A DNA stretch of 64,000 nucleotides from UBA721 sp002705165 (lineage in GTDB: Bacteria; Planctomycetota; Planctomycetia; Pirellulales; Pirellulaceae), in the NCBI GenBank assembly GCA_045565995.1, contig JBJLEF010000001.1, forward strand, positions 1,674,001 through 1,738,000. Reading direction: 5' to 3'. How positions within the stretch are numbered: position 1 is the stretch's first letter; each line of letters starts with the position of its first letter. This document shows, piece after piece, positions 8,418 through 16,970 of the stretch. The translations under genes and the position numbers were made by a program. The notes under the pieces are model-generated. The model was not told where the DNA came from and searched no databases. It saw nothing but the letters and a program-made list of their open reading frames with translations.

Positions 8418-8852
8418 ATGAAAAAGGCAATAACAATGATGGTAGCTGTTTTGATAGCACATATGAGTTTGGGAGAGGTAAAAGCACAGGATTTCGGATT
8501 TCCGTTCAATATGAACCAAGGAGGCTCCTCGTGGAACATGCGAGGCAACGGTATGAATCAAGCACCCTTCCAAATGGCACCTCGAGTCGTGAGAGCTCGT
8601 AATGTTTCGAATTCGCAGGGAAGTAGTAACCAATTCCAGGATCTACTGCAGCAAATTCAGCGAGCTTCTGCCGTCCAGAACCGACAGTCATCACGACGAG
8701 TGATCTATCATCGCGAAGTAGAGCGAATGGAAATAGAGGAGCACGTTAACGAATCGAGTAGCTTTAATATTGAGAATGTACTCAATCAATTCCGACAAGG
8801 TTCATCGGAACAGTATCGCAATAGAAATCGAAATCGATTTGTTCAGCGTTAA
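8418..8852 (+). CDS. Small secreted Gln/Asn/Arg-rich protein
   Basis: A 144-residue protein with a signal peptide (MKKAITMMVAVLIAHMSLGEVKA|QDFGF) preceded by CAGGAG 8 nt before the ATG. The mature chain is rich in Asn, Gln, Ser and Arg and includes a short charged helix (REVERMEIEEHV), ending in a basic RNRNRNRF tail. It shares the mature N-terminal DFGF motif with the divergent gene at 7740-8078, and both are low-complexity. No function can be assigned. A strong intrinsic terminator follows 23 nt after the stop. Confidence 0.65.
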   Translation: MKKAITMMVAVLIAHMSLGEVKAQDFGFPFNMNQGGSSWNMRGNGMNQAPFQMAPRVVRARNVSNSQGSSNQFQDLLQQIQRASAVQNRQSSRRVIYHREVERMEIEEHVNESSSFNIENVLNQFRQGSSEQYRNRNRNRFVQR

Positions 8853-8875
8853 CTAAATCTAGCTCGAGAAATGAA

Positions 8876-8910
8876 GGGAGTAAGTCCTGGAAGACTTACT
8901 CCCTCTTTTT
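8876..8910. terminator. Strong intrinsic terminator between convergent genes
   Basis: An 11-bp perfect stem GGGAGTAAGTC (8876-8886) / GACTTACTCCC (8893-8903) with a 6-nt loop is followed by CTCTTTTT on the plus strand. It lies between the stops of two convergent genes (8852 and 8913). The minus-strand side (TTCATTT) is moderately T-rich, so it may serve both. Confidence 0.92.
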
Positions 8911-8912
8911 GT

Positions 8913-9182
8913 TTATCTCTCGCGTAGCATCACGAAACCCACGTCGTCCATGGAGACAACACGCCATCCACTTTTCTGTAGTTTACCAAGAGTATCGAAA
9001 AATACGCCCTCTTCCTTTGGTACCGGAGTGGCCTCAAAATCAGTGAACAATTGCATGGTAAAGCTTTCAGGGTCGACGTAAATGTGTTCATACTCAACGC
9101 CTCGGTTTCGATCTTGAACCACGGCTCCACAGATGCCGGCAATTAGCACGGCTGACAAGATACCCAGAATATAGTTTTTCAT
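8913..9182 (-). CDS. Small N-terminally anchored hypothetical protein
   Basis: An 89-residue protein starting MKNYILGILSAVLIAGICGAVV, a signal peptide or membrane anchor. A small exported domain follows, ending in GWRVVSMDDVGFVMLRER. The stretch FFDTLGKLQKSGWRVVSMD has the look of the short DUF4177-like fold in which a beta-strand carries the GW motif, but this is only an impression. GGAGTCTAAATC precedes the ATG. It lies downstream of the kinase gene on the same strand. Confidence 0.6.
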   Translation of the reverse strand: MKNYILGILSAVLIAGICGAVVQDRNRGVEYEHIYVDPESFTMQLFTDFEATPVPKEEGVFFDTLGKLQKSGWRVVSMDDVGFVMLRER

Positions 9183-9259
9183 GATTTAGACTCCAATGAA
9201 ACTCGATTTTAATTGTTTTAAATGAATGGTGGCGATTAGAAGATCGCCTCCTTGTTTGT

Positions 9260-10864
9260 TCAGACTATTTTATTTAATCGCCAGCTCTCGGATAAAGCAA
9301 TGAGTGTCTTTCTGTCATAAGTTGCCAGGCGCTTTTCTTTATCGGCTTCCAGACAACTGCGAAGGAAATCATAAACCTCATTATCAAGCTCGGGAAATAT
9401 CTCGTCTTTCTCCGGCATCGTCCACTGCATTCTCTGCGTAAGCATTCCCACCAGGTCATGACTGTCGAACAACGGGGCACCCGTTAGCATTTCATAAATC
9501 AGACACCCCAAAGCATAGTAATCGGACTTTGGCCCCACATCCCCTCCGGTAAATTGTTCGATCGCCATATAACGCGGGCTTCCCAGTAATTCACCAGTAT
9601 GCGTTAGAGAAGGATTGATAGAATTTCTGGCCAGACCAAAATCCATCAAGGTAATCTGGAAATCCTCGTCAATCATTACATTCGATGGTTTGACATCCCG
9701 ATGGATGATCTGACAGTCATGTGCGTATAGCAAGGCGTCCATTAACTGGGCTGCAACATGCTTGATAATGTTGATATCGAGATGCTCAGAGGTATCCATC
9801 CATTTCCGAAGTGAAATACCCTCGCAATAGTCCATGACCAGAAACATCGTGGCCATGGCATGAAAAGCCTGATGTGTTTTAAGAATCAAGGGATGATCAA
9901 GTGCCCGGAGAATCTCCGATTCCTGGGTAAAACGTTGACAGGCTTTTTGATTGCAGAGAATGTCGTGCCGAAGCATTTTTAGTGCAAATGTCTTCCCGTC
10001 AGCAACCCGTTCCGCTAAATAGACGACTCCCATACTTCCACGACCAAGTCGTTTTATTACCCGATATCCCTCAAGAACCTTATTGGTCAATACATCGATA
10101 TCATGACTACCTATTCGTTCAGATACCTGATTTGCGATCATCGCGCTGGTGGCAGGGAAATCACGATTCATTTGTTCATATAATGCCAGTGGCACTTCCA
10201 GGGCGATCACTTCGCCAAGTGCAACGGCATCCGCACTACGCATACTGTTCGTGAAGATACCAATTTCTCCGATGACATTATTGACGCCACAGTAACCGAG
10301 GACCTCGGGCCCTGTTTCAGAGTGGTTCAACCGGATTTCGACTTCACCATTTTTGATGACAAGAAGAGAGTCGGAAATATCTCCTTGCCTAACCAGATAG
10401 TCACCCTGATCAAAAACACGATAAATCGATTGCCCAGCAATACTCTGTTGCACAGTTCGGGGTAACTCGGAAAAAGGATAAGTTTCCGATAACACACGAA
10501 GGACGTCTGCAACAGGATCTGGGAATTCGTCTTCCTCAATGTTTGCGGGTAACTCGTCGGATACTTCCAAATTCCCCGTATCGACAAGTTGATGTACTTC
10601 GAACATCAGGGTAATGTCAGAGCTAAGATTGGGAAAACGTCTCACAAACATTTCCAACTCAATCGGTTCCTCATGAATCTCGCGCAGATAGATCTCGTGG
10701 TAAATAAGATCAAGCAGTGAGGAAGTATCTTCTTTTAGTTCTTGAAATTGACTAATAAAGTCTTCGATCGGAACATGATCTCCGTTCGCCCAGCGGGTGC
10801 TTTGTTCGGCACAAAGATATGGTAGTAAGTCATGAATTGGCTCCATAGATGTTTCTACTCCCAA
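9260..10864 (-). CDS. Ser/Thr protein kinase with cyclic-nucleotide-binding-type domain
   Basis: A 534-residue predicted cytosolic kinase. Residues 1-110 form a helical region common to kinases paired with planctomycete ECF sigma factors. Residues about 128-250 form a cNMP-binding/CRP-type domain (YLVRQGDISDSLLVIKNGEVEI, then IGEIGIF). Residues about 267-525 are a Hanks kinase: GRGSMGVVY loop, K296 in FALKML, HRDVKPSN (388-395), DFG (408-410) and GSPRYMAIEQF activation segment. All catalytic residues are present. No membrane span was seen, so it differs from PknB-type receptors. It overlaps the upstream ECF sigma gene by 10 nt, implying translational coupling and a joint signalling role. Whether the sensor domain binds cAMP or cGMP is not determined. 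Confidence 0.92.
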   Translation of the reverse strand: MGVETSMEPIHDLLPYLCAEQSTRWANGDHVPIEDFISQFQELKEDTSSLLDLIYHEIYLREIHEEPIELEMFVRRFPNLSSDITLMFEVHQLVDTGNLEVSDELPANIEEDEFPDPVADVLRVLSETYPFSELPRTVQQSIAGQSIYRVFDQGDYLVRQGDISDSLLVIKNGEVEIRLNHSETGPEVLGYCGVNNVIGEIGIFTNSMRSADAVALGEVIALEVPLALYEQMNRDFPATSAMIANQVSERIGSHDIDVLTNKVLEGYRVIKRLGRGSMGVVYLAERVADGKTFALKMLRHDILCNQKACQRFTQESEILRALDHPLILKTHQAFHAMATMFLVMDYCEGISLRKWMDTSEHLDINIIKHVAAQLMDALLYAHDCQIIHRDVKPSNVMIDEDFQITLMDFGLARNSINPSLTHTGELLGSPRYMAIEQFTGGDVGPKSDYYALGCLIYEMLTGAPLFDSHDLVGMLTQRMQWTMPEKDEIFPELDNEVYDFLRSCLEADKEKRLATYDRKTLIALSESWRLNKIV

Positions 10865-11418
10865 TCTATATTTGCTGCGATACGTTGCGTGACTCTTGCC
10901 AGACGCTTACGTAATTGGTCGGGAGTAGCATTTAGTTTCTGAGCTAGTTCTTTCCAACTGCTGCCATTTGCTCGTTCTTCCAACAACCAGCGTTCTTCTT
11001 CATCAAGTCGCGAGTAGAATTCAGCAATGACCTCTTCGCGGCTTAGCATGAGGCTCGGAGTCTCACGGTTTTTATCCTCCGTAGGTGTGTTGGCGATGGA
11101 GATATTCCTTCGCATATCGCGTCTCTGCGAGCGATAGAACCTACTTTTATCCATGACACGGTTTCTTATCATTGTTGAGATCAGAGCCAGCATTTGTTCA
11201 GGAGTATCCAGATCGAATTGCCCTGTCGCTGCCCTCATGAAGAAGTTAGCCATCACACTTTGATAGATATCCATACTGTCTTCGACTCTGCGGAGCATCG
11301 TGTCATTGAGACGTATTCTGGCAATACGTCGAATGTGATGTCCGTACTGGTTGAGTAATTCCGTCGAAGCGTCGGAATCGCCCTCTTCAATTTTTTTAAG
11401 TAACTCAGTGAATGACAT
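10855..11418 (-). CDS. ECF RNA polymerase sigma factor
   Basis: A 187-residue ECF sigma factor. Region 2 is seen at about residues 20-90 (MDIYQSVMANFF, then LALISTMIRNRVMDKSRFYRS) and region 4 at about 130-185 (LDEEERWLLEERANGSSWKELAQKLNATPDQLRKRLARVTQRI, a helix-turn-helix). It lacks a linked anti-sigma factor. Instead it overlaps a cNMP-domain kinase gene by 10 nt, a planctomycete arrangement in which sigma activity is thought to be controlled by phosphorylation. Target promoters cannot be identified from this window. Confidence 0.92.
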   Translation of the reverse strand: MSFTELLKKIEEGDSDASTELLNQYGHHIRRIARIRLNDTMLRRVEDSMDIYQSVMANFFMRAATGQFDLDTPEQMLALISTMIRNRVMDKSRFYRSQRRDMRRNISIANTPTEDKNRETPSLMLSREEVIAEFYSRLDEEERWLLEERANGSSWKELAQKLNATPDQLRKRLARVTQRIAANIDWE

Positions 11419-11559
11419 GCCAGATCAACCAGAATGGTGGTCGTAATTGAAATAGAACTTTGGATTATTTTGGGTTTCTTTTGTCCGTTTAGTATCGGGT
11501 TTACGTTTCTAACATTGAAGGAAAACTTGATACAAAAACCAATATAAGGGATTTGGAAA

Positions 11560-12522
11560 ATGAAACGCTACCAAGCCAATCGTAATCGACTAACTTTAAC
11601 AATTCTTATTTTCAGTCTTTTTGCTGGTAATTGGACCGTGAAGGCACAACAACCAGCTGAAAGATTAACGGTAGCTGTCTTGCCGGCACAGTCCAGAATG
11701 CATTACCGCTCCCCTTATCTGACGGATCAACTGATTCACAACCTCGTCAATTCAAATCAATATACAGTAGTCGATAGCGTTTCGCTGACCAATGGGCGTC
11801 TTAATTCACAAGTCCTGACTAAAGCACAGGAGATGGGAGTGGACGCAATTTTCCAGTTAACCGTAACCGTGATGGATCAGCGAACCGGCTCTCAGTTCAG
11901 TACCGGACTGGGGCAGATCAAGCTTGGAAGGATCTACGATTTGGGAATCAATGTTTCGCAGTCGATGGCCCACGCTGAAGTCGTATTGCGAGCATTTGAC
12001 CCGATTACGGGAAAAATTTTGACAAGTGTTACTGGTCGAGGTACGAGCACCGGCACAGATGTAGGTTTGGGTTTGGACCATGTAAGAATTGCTGGTTCGA
12101 TCGATCAGTACGATCTGGGAATGCGACGATATGAAACCTCCTCGCTTGGTAAGGCTATGCAAAGGGCCATTGATAATGCTTTAGGCAAGATCCGACTGGT
12201 TCCTGTGGCGCCTCCGGTCAATCAAATGGATCCGGAAGCTCCTCTCTATCAGGGGCTTGTTGCCGAGGTTGATGAAGAATACGTCTATCTAAATGCAGGT
12301 AGAAATGCGGGGTTGGAACCAGGGATGCGAGTCGCTGTCTCTAGCGTCACGAAGGTAATTCGAGACCCAGCAACCGGAGAAGTTTTGGATACGATGACGG
12401 AAGTCACAGCCGTGCTGGTGATTGAAGCAGTGCGTAATCGAATCGCCATTGCGAACCGCTTGCTTCCCGATGGGCAGACTGCTGACGTTGCAATTGGTGA
12501 CGCGGTGGAATTGATCGACTAA
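11560..12522 (+). CDS. CsgG-family secreted protein with FlgT_C-like C-terminus
   Basis: A 320-residue exported protein (signal peptide to about residue 29, ...NWTVKA|QQPAE). Residues about 35-215 match the CsgG/LpoB-like fold (LTVAVLPAQS, IHNLVNSNQYTVVDS, AQEMGVDAIFQLTVTV, AEVVLRAFDPITGKIL, DNALGKI). Residues about 232-320 resemble the FlgT C-terminal domain (LVAEVDEEYVYLNAGRNAG, GMRVAV, IRDPATGEVLDT, GDAVELI). There is no lipobox Cys, so unlike CsgG it may be soluble in the periplasm. It is divergently oriented from the ECF sigma gene, 141 nt away. Probable role in envelope or secretion assembly; no curli genes are nearby. Confidence 0.75.
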   Translation: MKRYQANRNRLTLTILIFSLFAGNWTVKAQQPAERLTVAVLPAQSRMHYRSPYLTDQLIHNLVNSNQYTVVDSVSLTNGRLNSQVLTKAQEMGVDAIFQLTVTVMDQRTGSQFSTGLGQIKLGRIYDLGINVSQSMAHAEVVLRAFDPITGKILTSVTGRGTSTGTDVGLGLDHVRIAGSIDQYDLGMRRYETSSLGKAMQRAIDNALGKIRLVPVAPPVNQMDPEAPLYQGLVAEVDEEYVYLNAGRNAGLEPGMRVAVSSVTKVIRDPATGEVLDTMTEVTAVLVIEAVRNRIAIANRLLPDGQTADVAIGDAVELID

Positions 12523-12582
12523 TCGAGTCGACGATGATGTTATCAATGCAATGTATTCCCGAGTTGCTATTGATAGGCTTCC

Positions 12583-12616
12583 AGAGAGCTCTCGAAAGAG
12601 AGCTCTCTGTCTTTTT
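12583..12616 (+). terminator. Intrinsic terminator with GAAA tetraloop
   Basis: An 11-bp perfect stem AGAGAGCTCTC (12583-12593) / GAGAGCTCTCT (12598-12608) closed by GAAA is followed by GTCTTTTT. It lies 60 nt after the stop of the CsgG-family gene. Confidence 0.92.
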
Positions 12617-12649
12617 ACCGGGGACCGCGTAATGGTAGATGAGCAAGTC

Positions 12650-14152
12650 TTATAGAATCTTAGACAGATACGTATCTGCCCGACGTAAGTGCTGATTCAT
12701 TTTCTTCTTCTCCATTCGTTCGGCCAACTTACACATCATTGTCCATCTCGGGTTTGTTGATAAACGAGCGTGATTTTTCCAAATCCATCGCCAGTAGAGT
12801 CCGTCATAGATCTCGCACCATTCTCCCTTTGGATAATTGCTCATCCGACGTAAATAGGAAGAGCCACAGAAATATGGTTTGGTTGTGATTAAACCACCAT
12901 CTGCATGCTGACTCATTGAATACACATTGGGAACCATCACCCAATCATAACTATCGATGAACATTTCCATAAACCATCGGTAGATATGATCTGGCGACAC
13001 CTCGCACAAAAAGAGAAATCCGCCAAGAACCATGAGACGCTCGATGTGGTGACAATAAGCTGTCGCTTCGACTCGTTTTAGACAATCGTCAACAGGATCG
13101 AGGCCCGTTGCTTGTTGATAGAACACCTTGGGAATCGAATGAGAGTGTCCCCAGTGATTAGAAGTTCTCATGCGGCTGCCTAGAGTTTCATAGGTAGCGC
13201 GCACAAATTCCCGCCAGCCTATCAATTGCCGGACAAAACCCTCGAGGCTATTTAGTGGCACTTCGTTTTCTTCGGCATATGCTAAACAGCGTGATAGTAC
13301 TTGTTCAGGTGTAAGCAAACCGATGTTGATTAGCGGGCTTAACACAGAATGCCAAAGCGTGTTTTGGCCTTTCACCATCGCGTCTTCGTAGGTCCCAAAA
13401 TCCCGAAAACGTTGTTGCAGAAAAGTGTCCAACCATTTCTTCGCCTGCTCGTGACTTGTTGGGTAGGTTCCTCCGGACTGCATTCCAGGGTTCTTTTTGT
13501 ATTTGGCTTCTATGTAGATTCGTGTTTGCTCATCGGCGGTATCCTCAGGGATAAGTGAGCTAGTAGGAATTTGATTCATGAGGCTGCGCGGGACTTTTTT
13601 ACGATTGTCATGATCGAAGCTCCATTTGTCGCCTACGGGCTTCCCACTGTTCATGAGCACATTAAGTCGGATACGCTGCCATTTATAAAAATCCGCCATG
13701 CGCCAGCGTTTCTTACCGTGACTAAACTGTTCATTCTCAGCTCGCGTATTGATGAAACCGGGATTAGATAAGAACGAAATGGGTAAGCCTAGTTCATGCG
13801 TCGCCGTTTGGAGACGATGATGTAACTCATAGTCCACAGGGTCGAGAGTAATGAAGCGGATAGTTGTTTCGGGCTCTTTATTTTTGATTGTTTGTAAATG
13901 CTTGAAAAGTGAATCGCTCGTGGCTTCGTGGTCAAGATACATCGTATTGAATCCACGTTTCTGACAGAACAAGTCATACTTCTTCATCGCTGTTCTTTGA
14001 AAGTTTAGTTTCTTGCGATGAAACCGAAGAGGATATTTTTGATCACCGAAGAAAAGGCTATCTTCGACGAGGATAATCCTGTCCGGTTTAAGCCCAAATC
14101 CAGGGTGGTCTTCAAACAGCTGATTTGGAAAAACAAGCAGATAGCTTGGCAT
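12650..14152 (-). CDS. Deoxyribodipyrimidine photolyase-related protein
   Basis: About 500 residues, starting at ATG 14152 (MPSYLLVFPNQLF); a TTG six codons upstream is possible but has no ribosome site. It belongs to the prokaryotic photolyase-related (FeS-BCP/PhrB-type) branch: N-terminal Rossmann-like domain, then the helical FAD domain with YCHHIERLMVLGGF, WVMVPNVYSMSQHADGG and TKPYFCGSSYL. These proteins repair (6-4) photoproducts using FAD. By memory of PhrB, the cluster-binding CxxC after the MSDY segment is replaced here (MSNYPKGEWCEIYDG, a shorter loop), so at least part of the [4Fe-4S] ligand set seems absent or rearranged. It is a stand-alone minus-strand gene. Confidence 0.88.
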   Translation of the reverse strand: MPSYLLVFPNQLFEDHPGFGLKPDRIILVEDSLFFGDQKYPLRFHRKKLNFQRTAMKKYDLFCQKRGFNTMYLDHEATSDSLFKHLQTIKNKEPETTIRFITLDPVDYELHHRLQTATHELGLPISFLSNPGFINTRAENEQFSHGKKRWRMADFYKWQRIRLNVLMNSGKPVGDKWSFDHDNRKKVPRSLMNQIPTSSLIPEDTADEQTRIYIEAKYKKNPGMQSGGTYPTSHEQAKKWLDTFLQQRFRDFGTYEDAMVKGQNTLWHSVLSPLINIGLLTPEQVLSRCLAYAEENEVPLNSLEGFVRQLIGWREFVRATYETLGSRMRTSNHWGHSHSIPKVFYQQATGLDPVDDCLKRVEATAYCHHIERLMVLGGFLFLCEVSPDHIYRWFMEMFIDSYDWVMVPNVYSMSQHADGGLITTKPYFCGSSYLRRMSNYPKGEWCEIYDGLYWRWIWKNHARLSTNPRWTMMCKLAERMEKKKMNQHLRRADTYLSKIL

Positions 14153-14281
14153 GGGTTCTTGGCGATTCAATTACGTAGCGAGAAGGTGGAAAGCCCACGA
14201 AGAGCCCCCTGTCAGAATCATAGTATTGTGCCTGAGCACTTAATTTGTAGTGACTTTTTTGCAAGCAGTTGTACGTATTCT

Positions 14282-15559
14282 TTACTTTTCCATTTTTTCA
14301 AACGGCTTCATCGCCGGATCTCCAAAAATCACGTACAACATCGTGTTTTGTCGGATACCTCGTTGTGTTACGGGAGTGGGGATGACAAATCCACCTGCTC
14401 GAAACCCCCGCATATCGATGATCGCGTTGAGAAGTTGTTGATAGGCGACGCCAACGCTTTCTCCCTGCATCCAGTTTTCCAGCACAGGGAAAAGATGTGG
14501 AAAGCCCGAGCTAAGTCTCATGTGTCCAAAGAACACGACCGCTCCGCGGTCCAGATACTCCATGGCAAAGGCAGGACGAGCATCTACTTTGTATCCCCCC
14601 GGTGCGGAAGATAGTCTGGGAAGATCCGATTTTACGGGGACTGCCGAGAAACATGATCCTGTTAAGACGATCCTGTTTGCCGAGTTGTTTGGAATCCCCT
14701 TAATATCAATGGAACATGACATCCCCGGAATACCATGCCCGTGCATGACAACAAGTTGAGCCGATTGAAGAGCTCTGCTAGGTTTTGCCGACAATGCTTC
14801 CAGGTAGTCCCCTTTGTCGGTAAGGTGGATGTTCCACAGATCCTTGCCCTCCAATTTCGCAGCATTCTTAGCTGTCGGAGTATAGACGGCAATTGTGGGA
14901 GTTGTTAATCCGTATCCAGCAAACATTTCTCTTAAGATCCCTGCTTTCTGTAGGGATCTGGTTTCCACTACCGAAGGAACCTGACTAATGGCCATGGGAC
15001 GCAGATTCTTTTGTGAGATCGTCTGGTAATTGATGGAGCGGTCAATCAGTCGTTGAAAACTTTCAGCATTGGGGGCTAACAGAATACCGGGATATACATC
15101 GATGAAAGGATCTTCATCCAGCGAACTGAAAACCTCCCACAAACCCAATAAAACATTCTCCCGATAAGAATTCATCTTCGGAACGACAGCTACATACTTT
15201 GGATCTAACTCTAGGAGTTGTTTTCGTAGCGAAGTACGTCCGCCGATTTCTGTAACCGATCCTAAATCATCTAATCGCAAAATCTTGCCATTCCGATATT
15301 TAGATAATTTATCGATGGGCGAGAGAAATTCCGATGAATCGTGGTCCGTCAGAATCACATAAGTATTACCGCTGACTTCATGCGCTTTCATCTTCAGGAT
15401 GAAGGCTGAATTTCTAAGGATACTGGGATCAGGTCTGGGAGATGTCCTATCAATACGAGGTAAATCTCTAAGAAGAGGAAGATCTAGTGTCTGAGCTTCC
15501 AGACGTGAAGATTGCAATAAGAGCGAAAGCAACAGTAGAAAAGAAAGTGAACGAATCAT
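14282..15559 (-). CDS. Secreted gingipain-like (C25, clan CD) cysteine peptidase homologue
   Basis: A 425-residue protein from ATG 15559 (MIRSLSFLL), with a signal peptide ending ...SRLEA|QTLD. The fold landmarks are those of clan CD/C25 peptidases: a first strand VVMHGHGIPG carrying the candidate catalytic His, then IVLTGSCFSA carrying the candidate Cys, then FAMEYLDRGAVVFFGHMRL and the terminal GDPAMKPF. An N-terminal region (VILTDHDSSEFLSP; FIDVYPGILLAPNAESFQRLID) resembles the C25 subdomain. It lacks long adhesin or secretion domains found in Porphyromonas gingipains. Probably a periplasmic or surface peptidase, or an inactive homologue. No partner genes are adjacent. Confidence 0.65.
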   Translation of the reverse strand: MIRSLSFLLLLSLLLQSSRLEAQTLDLPLLRDLPRIDRTSPRPDPSILRNSAFILKMKAHEVSGNTYVILTDHDSSEFLSPIDKLSKYRNGKILRLDDLGSVTEIGGRTSLRKQLLELDPKYVAVVPKMNSYRENVLLGLWEVFSSLDEDPFIDVYPGILLAPNAESFQRLIDRSINYQTISQKNLRPMAISQVPSVVETRSLQKAGILREMFAGYGLTTPTIAVYTPTAKNAAKLEGKDLWNIHLTDKGDYLEALSAKPSRALQSAQLVVMHGHGIPGMSCSIDIKGIPNNSANRIVLTGSCFSAVPVKSDLPRLSSAPGGYKVDARPAFAMEYLDRGAVVFFGHMRLSSGFPHLFPVLENWMQGESVGVAYQQLLNAIIDMRGFRAGGFVIPTPVTQRGIRQNTMLYVIFGDPAMKPFEKMEK

Positions 15560-15695
15560 GACGAATACCAACGGGACAAGGACTTAAAGTGTTCGCGCGG
15601 AACCACTTTATTCTACCCAGTCTTCAGCGCTTATTGCGTTAATCCCATCCGCATGAATCGAGATTCTCGGGATGCCCCGCCAGCGAAAGAACGTA

Positions 15696-16271
15696 CTAGT
15701 TCTTCTCACCGTGTTGAACACTTACGGACTCTATTTGCAGACTGAACTTTCCCTGCTTCTTGTCACCAAGCAGGATCCCGAGTCCGGCGATCTCATTGGG
15801 ATTGAGTTTTTGCTTTGGAAATACTCGGCCGCGCCAGGTCGCCACAAATTGATCTACCGGTAATTTGACTTCGATCAACTTATTGGGCGTTGTCTTGAAA
15901 GACTGCCGGAACGAAAATCCCCCGAGGTTTCTTTGGGAATACAGGTTCATGTTGTAAGTTCTACCATCTCCTTTAACCCTTAAAATAATCGAATCACCTT
16001 GGTCGAGATTAAAGTCCCCCGAAGGAAGGCGTATCGATGCAAATCCGCCATTATTCTCCAGGGAGAGATAACCAAAAAATTCCAGAGTATTCTCATCAGT
16101 GAGCCGGTATCGTCCGATCGACCGTCCTCCCATGACACCATCATTAACCGCCCGCCAGTTTTTGATACTTGCTGGGCTTTCGAATTCTAATAAGACCTTA
16201 CGGTTTGTATCGGCAAACAGTGTGGTGGAGAGAAAAAATAATAAGAGTGCGGTGCTGCAAGACTTGGGCAT
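15696..16271 (-). CDS. CIA30-family secreted protein
   Basis: A 191-residue protein with a signal peptide (residues 1-20, ...STTLFA|DTNR). The rest matches the CIA30 (complex I intermediate-associated protein 30) beta-sandwich family: WRAVNDGVMGGRSIGRYRL near the N-terminus, LENNGGFASIRLP, GDGRTYNMNLYS, and a C-terminal IAGLGILLGDKKQGKFSLQIESV. In bacteria these are often exported carbohydrate-binding-like proteins, and a complex I role should not be assumed. Isolated minus-strand gene. Confidence 0.85.
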   Translation of the reverse strand: MPKSCSTALLLFFLSTTLFADTNRKVLLEFESPASIKNWRAVNDGVMGGRSIGRYRLTDENTLEFFGYLSLENNGGFASIRLPSGDFNLDQGDSIILRVKGDGRTYNMNLYSQRNLGGFSFRQSFKTTPNKLIEVKLPVDQFVATWRGRVFPKQKLNPNEIAGLGILLGDKKQGKFSLQIESVSVQHGEKN

Positions 16272-16395
16272 TTTGAGTTTCCTTAATTAGATAACACTAT
16301 GGTTTCCAAAAGAGGACTTCCGGAAAGGTTTTAGTTGACCAAAATCTTAGAAATTGAGATCAAATATTAGCGAATGCAACTCAAGGTAAGCAAAC

Positions 16396-16896
16396 TTAAC
16401 CTAACGATCTAGCAGTTAGTGAAGAGGATGGAATATTACAAAGACGGAAATTAATCTTCATTATCTGCGTCCCTTCGACACAAATATGACCGCTAAAATC
16501 AAATAGAGTTCCCGTGATTTCATTAAGATTTACGGTTACGTTTAATTGATCTCCTGGACGAGCAAAACCGCGATAACGTGCTGAATCCACTTTTACCAAA
16601 ACACCTAACGCATATTCGTTGTGTTTGGGGTCAGACGTGACGTAGGATTCCATCGGGTTATAGTTAGCTGCAATCAGTATTCCTGCGGACTGAGAAACTA
16701 GCTCCTGCATGATGGCGCCGGGAAACACGGGAGCGCCTGGGAAATGCCCACTGATCCAAGGCTCTTCTGCCGTCACCTGTTTGGAAGTAATGATTTGTCG
16801 CTCTTGAAGCGAATCAATCTTTTCCACCAGGAGGTATGGTGGTCGATGATGCAGATATTCGTCAATGTGTTCAAATCGATGTTGATAGTACGTCAT
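16396..16896 (-). CDS. FabZ-like 3-hydroxyacyl-ACP dehydratase
   Basis: A hot-dog fold protein of 166 residues from ATG 16896 (MTYYQHRF); the TTG at 16911 is an alternative. The family motif GHFPGAPVFPGAIMQE contains the catalytic His and, in the following helix, the Glu position. RPPYLLVEKIDSL precedes it as in FabZ. The loop is longer than in housekeeping FabZ (YNPMESYVTSDPKHNEYALGVLVKV), so this may be a specialised paralogue acting on an unusual acyl chain rather than core fatty-acid synthesis. No ACP or ketosynthase gene is nearby. Confidence 0.85.
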   Translation of the reverse strand: MTYYQHRFEHIDEYLHHRPPYLLVEKIDSLQERQIITSKQVTAEEPWISGHFPGAPVFPGAIMQELVSQSAGILIAANYNPMESYVTSDPKHNEYALGVLVKVDSARYRGFARPGDQLNVTVNLNEITGTLFDFSGHICVEGTQIMKINFRLCNIPSSSLTARSLG

Positions 16897-16970
16897 TAAA
16901 ATTTTTCTCAACAGGATATTAGGAGCAAAGGTTTCTAAAATAAGAGCGGAGCATTTGTATTGTTTTTTTG

